A DNA stretch of 44,293 bases from an uncultured bacterium. Its GTDB lineage: Bacteria; Spirochaetota; UBA4802; JAGODF01. Below are positions 42,977-44,293 of the stretch, piece by piece. The stretch covers positions 1 through 44,293 of the forward strand of contig CAKZSV010000011.1 in the NCBI GenBank assembly GCA_937921485.1. Reading direction: 5' to 3'. Numbering within the stretch: the stretch's first letter is position 1; each line of letters begins with the position of its first letter. Under the pieces are notes generated by a model, which saw nothing but the letters and a program-made list of their open reading frames with translations, was not told where the DNA came from and made no database searches. A program made the translations under genes and the position numbers.

Positions 42977-43689
42977 TGTTCTTTACCATGCGATGATATG
43001 TTTTCCATGAGCTTTTGCGCATTGTCGCGGCACGCTTTGCGGTACTCGGAAATGAGGGGATTATCCCGCGCGGCGTCAAGGTCCGCACACAGGCTCTGGT
43101 AGTGCGAAAGCGCGGTGGAGTACCGGCCGGCATCATAATACAGGCGTCCGAGAGCCATGCGCTCATGATACATGCTTTTGCGCCCTTCAACAAGCGACTC
43201 TAACATCTTTATCCCTTCCTCTTTTTCATCCTTCACGTAAAAAAGAAGAATGGCCAGCCCATACGCCGCGCTTTTGTAGGATGGATTTATGGCAAGCGCC
43301 TTGCGGTAGTGAAACTCTGATTTTTCTATATCGGCAGGTGCCTTTCCATCTTTCGCGCGATTTGCATACGCCACGCCGAGGGAATAGTGCACCAGAGGAT
43401 TTTCCCTTCCGAGCGCAAGGGCTTTGCCGAAAATTTCAATTGAGGCATCGAACATGCCGTTTTCGAGGTATTTCTCGCCCAATTTCTGGTAGGAAAGAGC
43501 GAGCTTATCCGGCGATTCATCTCCGGATTTCACGCGGCGCTCCTGTTCGGCAATTGTGACAAGGAGTTCCGAGATGCCGGGACCGCGGTACTGACGCCGG
43601 CACGAAAGTTTTTCCTTGCAGGCCATATCGCCGCAGGTGACGATGAAGGCACATGCCAGAATGATGAGATGACGATGAAATTTTTTCAT
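42973..43689 (-). CDS. TPR-repeat lipoprotein or exported protein
   Basis: A 238-residue protein with a signal peptide and two candidate lipobox cysteines (VTC19 and MAC24). The rest is about four TPR repeats (ALSYQKLGEKYLENGMFDASIEIFGKAL; LVHYSLGVAYANRAKDG; MALGRLYYDAGRYSTALSHYQSL). AGGA lies upstream. It is coupled to dprA by a 4-base overlap. A TPR lipoprotein next to dprA recalls ComL/BamD-type envelope proteins, but that identity is not supported strongly. Confidence 0.82.
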   Translation of the reverse strand: MKKFHRHLIILACAFIVTCGDMACKEKLSCRRQYRGPGISELLVTIAEQERRVKSGDESPDKLALSYQKLGEKYLENGMFDASIEIFGKALALGRENPLVHYSLGVAYANRAKDGKAPADIEKSEFHYRKALAINPSYKSAAYGLAILLFYVKDEKEEGIKMLESLVEGRKSMYHERMALGRLYYDAGRYSTALSHYQSLCADLDAARDNPLISEYRKACRDNAQKLMENISSHGKEQ

Positions 43690-43833
43690 ACATGCATCCT
43701 GATTTAAAGTTTAATAGGCCTTCATTATATATACGATGAAAAAGACGCACAAGAAAAATTTTTTTTTAAAAAAATGATATTTTTTATTTTTTTTATGAAG
43801 ATTTTCAAAAAAATTTTATGTTTACCGGTTTTC

Positions 43834-43847
43834 CATCGTATTAATGG
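43834..43847 (+). promoter_or_regulatory. Conserved leader block of RHH copy 3
   Basis: CATCGTATTAATGG, identical to 8205-8218 ahead of copy 1, with TATTAA (43839-43844) as a possible -10 element. Long A/T tracts lie at about 43754-43818. GGAGGA precedes the ATG. Confidence 0.55.
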
Positions 43848-43880
43848 GTAGAGGGACATTTTTTGCTGGAGGAATCAGCT

Positions 43881-44293
43881 ATGTATATCGATACCACCTA
43901 CGTCATGTGCGATGATGTCATCGAGCGTCTTGCCGATGCGGAAGAACGCACGAAGCGCCCGAAAGAAGAGTTACTCGTGCTTGCAATGCGCATGATGATG
44001 AAGGACTACCAGTTGTATGAGCGTGAAGACGGCCGAATTGAATATCAGAAGCGCCTTGATGATGAAACCGGAGAGCGCATCAAAAAGCAGCGGGTGAAGA
44101 TGGGATTGAGCATCCGGGAGTATAATTATTATCAGGATATGCGCAGGATGTTCAGGCGTTCGATTTCACTGGTGATGGCCATTGCCGTGCGGAATTATCT
44201 GGCGACAATAGTGGCGGCACTTTTGAGTGAAAATCCCGATGCGGTGCTTGCGGATACTTACCTGTTCGAAAACTATGCAATTATGGGAAAATG
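43881..44293 (+). CDS. Double ribbon-helix-helix family protein, copy 3 (cut by window end)
   Basis: The first 137 residues of a protein very close to copy 1 (8249-8734): MYIDTTYVMCDDVIERLADA, KEELLVLAMRMMMK, GRIEYQKRLDDETGERI, RVKMGLSIREYNYYQDMRRM, RRSISLVMAIAVRNYL and DTYLFENYAI are nearly identical. It runs off the right edge with the frame open. Upstream, the same leader block and ribosome site appear. High identity in coding and leader DNA points to recent duplication or gene conversion with copy 1. Function unknown; DNA binding inferred. Confidence 0.78.
   Translation, partial: MYIDTTYVMCDDVIERLADAEERTKRPKEELLVLAMRMMMKDYQLYEREDGRIEYQKRLDDETGERIKKQRVKMGLSIREYNYYQDMRRMFRRSISLVMAIAVRNYLATIVAALLSENPDAVLADTYLFENYAIMGK

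Noticed and set aside
43741..43830. A/T-rich stretch as a replication origin
   Set aside because: There are no clear DnaA boxes and no dnaA or gid genes; the tracts recur before the other RHH copies.

Overview
The window looks like chromosomal DNA of a free-living, Gram-negative-type bacterium, most likely a spirochaete (Spirochaetota, perhaps near Leptospirales). This is an inference. It rests on many signal-peptide lipoproteins, an outer-membrane barrel protein, TPR/HEAT scaffolds, a FecR-like lipoprotein, SpoIIE/STAS signalling, and a C-terminal domain resembling the Leptospira-type DUF1554 lectin-like domain. There is no rRNA, tRNA, 16S fragment, phage block, insertion sequence or CRISPR array to settle the taxonomy. 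Gene density is high, with short or 4-base overlaps between many neighbours.

Layout. 1-133: a 62-bp tandem repeat touching the mreB stop codon. 134-7932 (all minus): mreB; a TPR membrane protein; a proline-rich membrane protein coupled to an RlmK/RlmI-type methyltransferase, a KDPG aldolase and a VOC protein; then glmS with a small secreted protein upstream. 7998-8734 (plus): a palindromic MITE-like element and copy 1 of a double ribbon-helix-helix (RHH) family. 8993-13590 (plus): a lipoprotein and a 1187-residue periplasmic protein with a degenerate transglutaminase domain. 13689-17594 (minus): a 37-residue basic protein too short for usual gene calling, coaX, a HEAT-repeat protein, a small secreted protein and RlmI. 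17796-18986: a porin with terminator. 19157-19642: copy 2 of the RHH family. 19855-23430 (plus): paaK, an ACT-domain protein, an FAH-family hydrolase and an amidohydrolase. 23522: a CheX-like protein.

24198-29166 (plus) is a nitric-oxide module: an autoregulated MarR-type repressor with a cysteine-rich tail, a YgbA-type protein, a quinol nitric oxide reductase, a DUF438/hemerythrin/PAS protein and a cupin. 29167-35291 (minus) is a six-gene signalling run: a barrel-TPR protein, a hybrid kinase/SpoIIE phosphatase whose phospho-accepting histidine is replaced by leucine, a STAS antagonist, a FecR-like lipoprotein, an HExxH protein and a GIY-YIG protein. Then come a DUF1554-like lipoprotein, an ABC-F ATPase, and a Phd/VapC toxin-antitoxin pair whose toxin is frameshifted.

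39678-41816 (plus) holds a cysteine-rich secreted protein with its own promoter and terminator, followed by two membrane-anchored proteins that share a domain. I do not recognise this cassette. The window ends with dprA and a TPR lipoprotein (minus) and a truncated copy 3 of the double-RHH family. The strongest candidates for something undescribed are the three-copy double-RHH family with its conserved leader, the histidine-less kinase/SpoIIE/STAS module, and the cysteine-rich secreted cassette.
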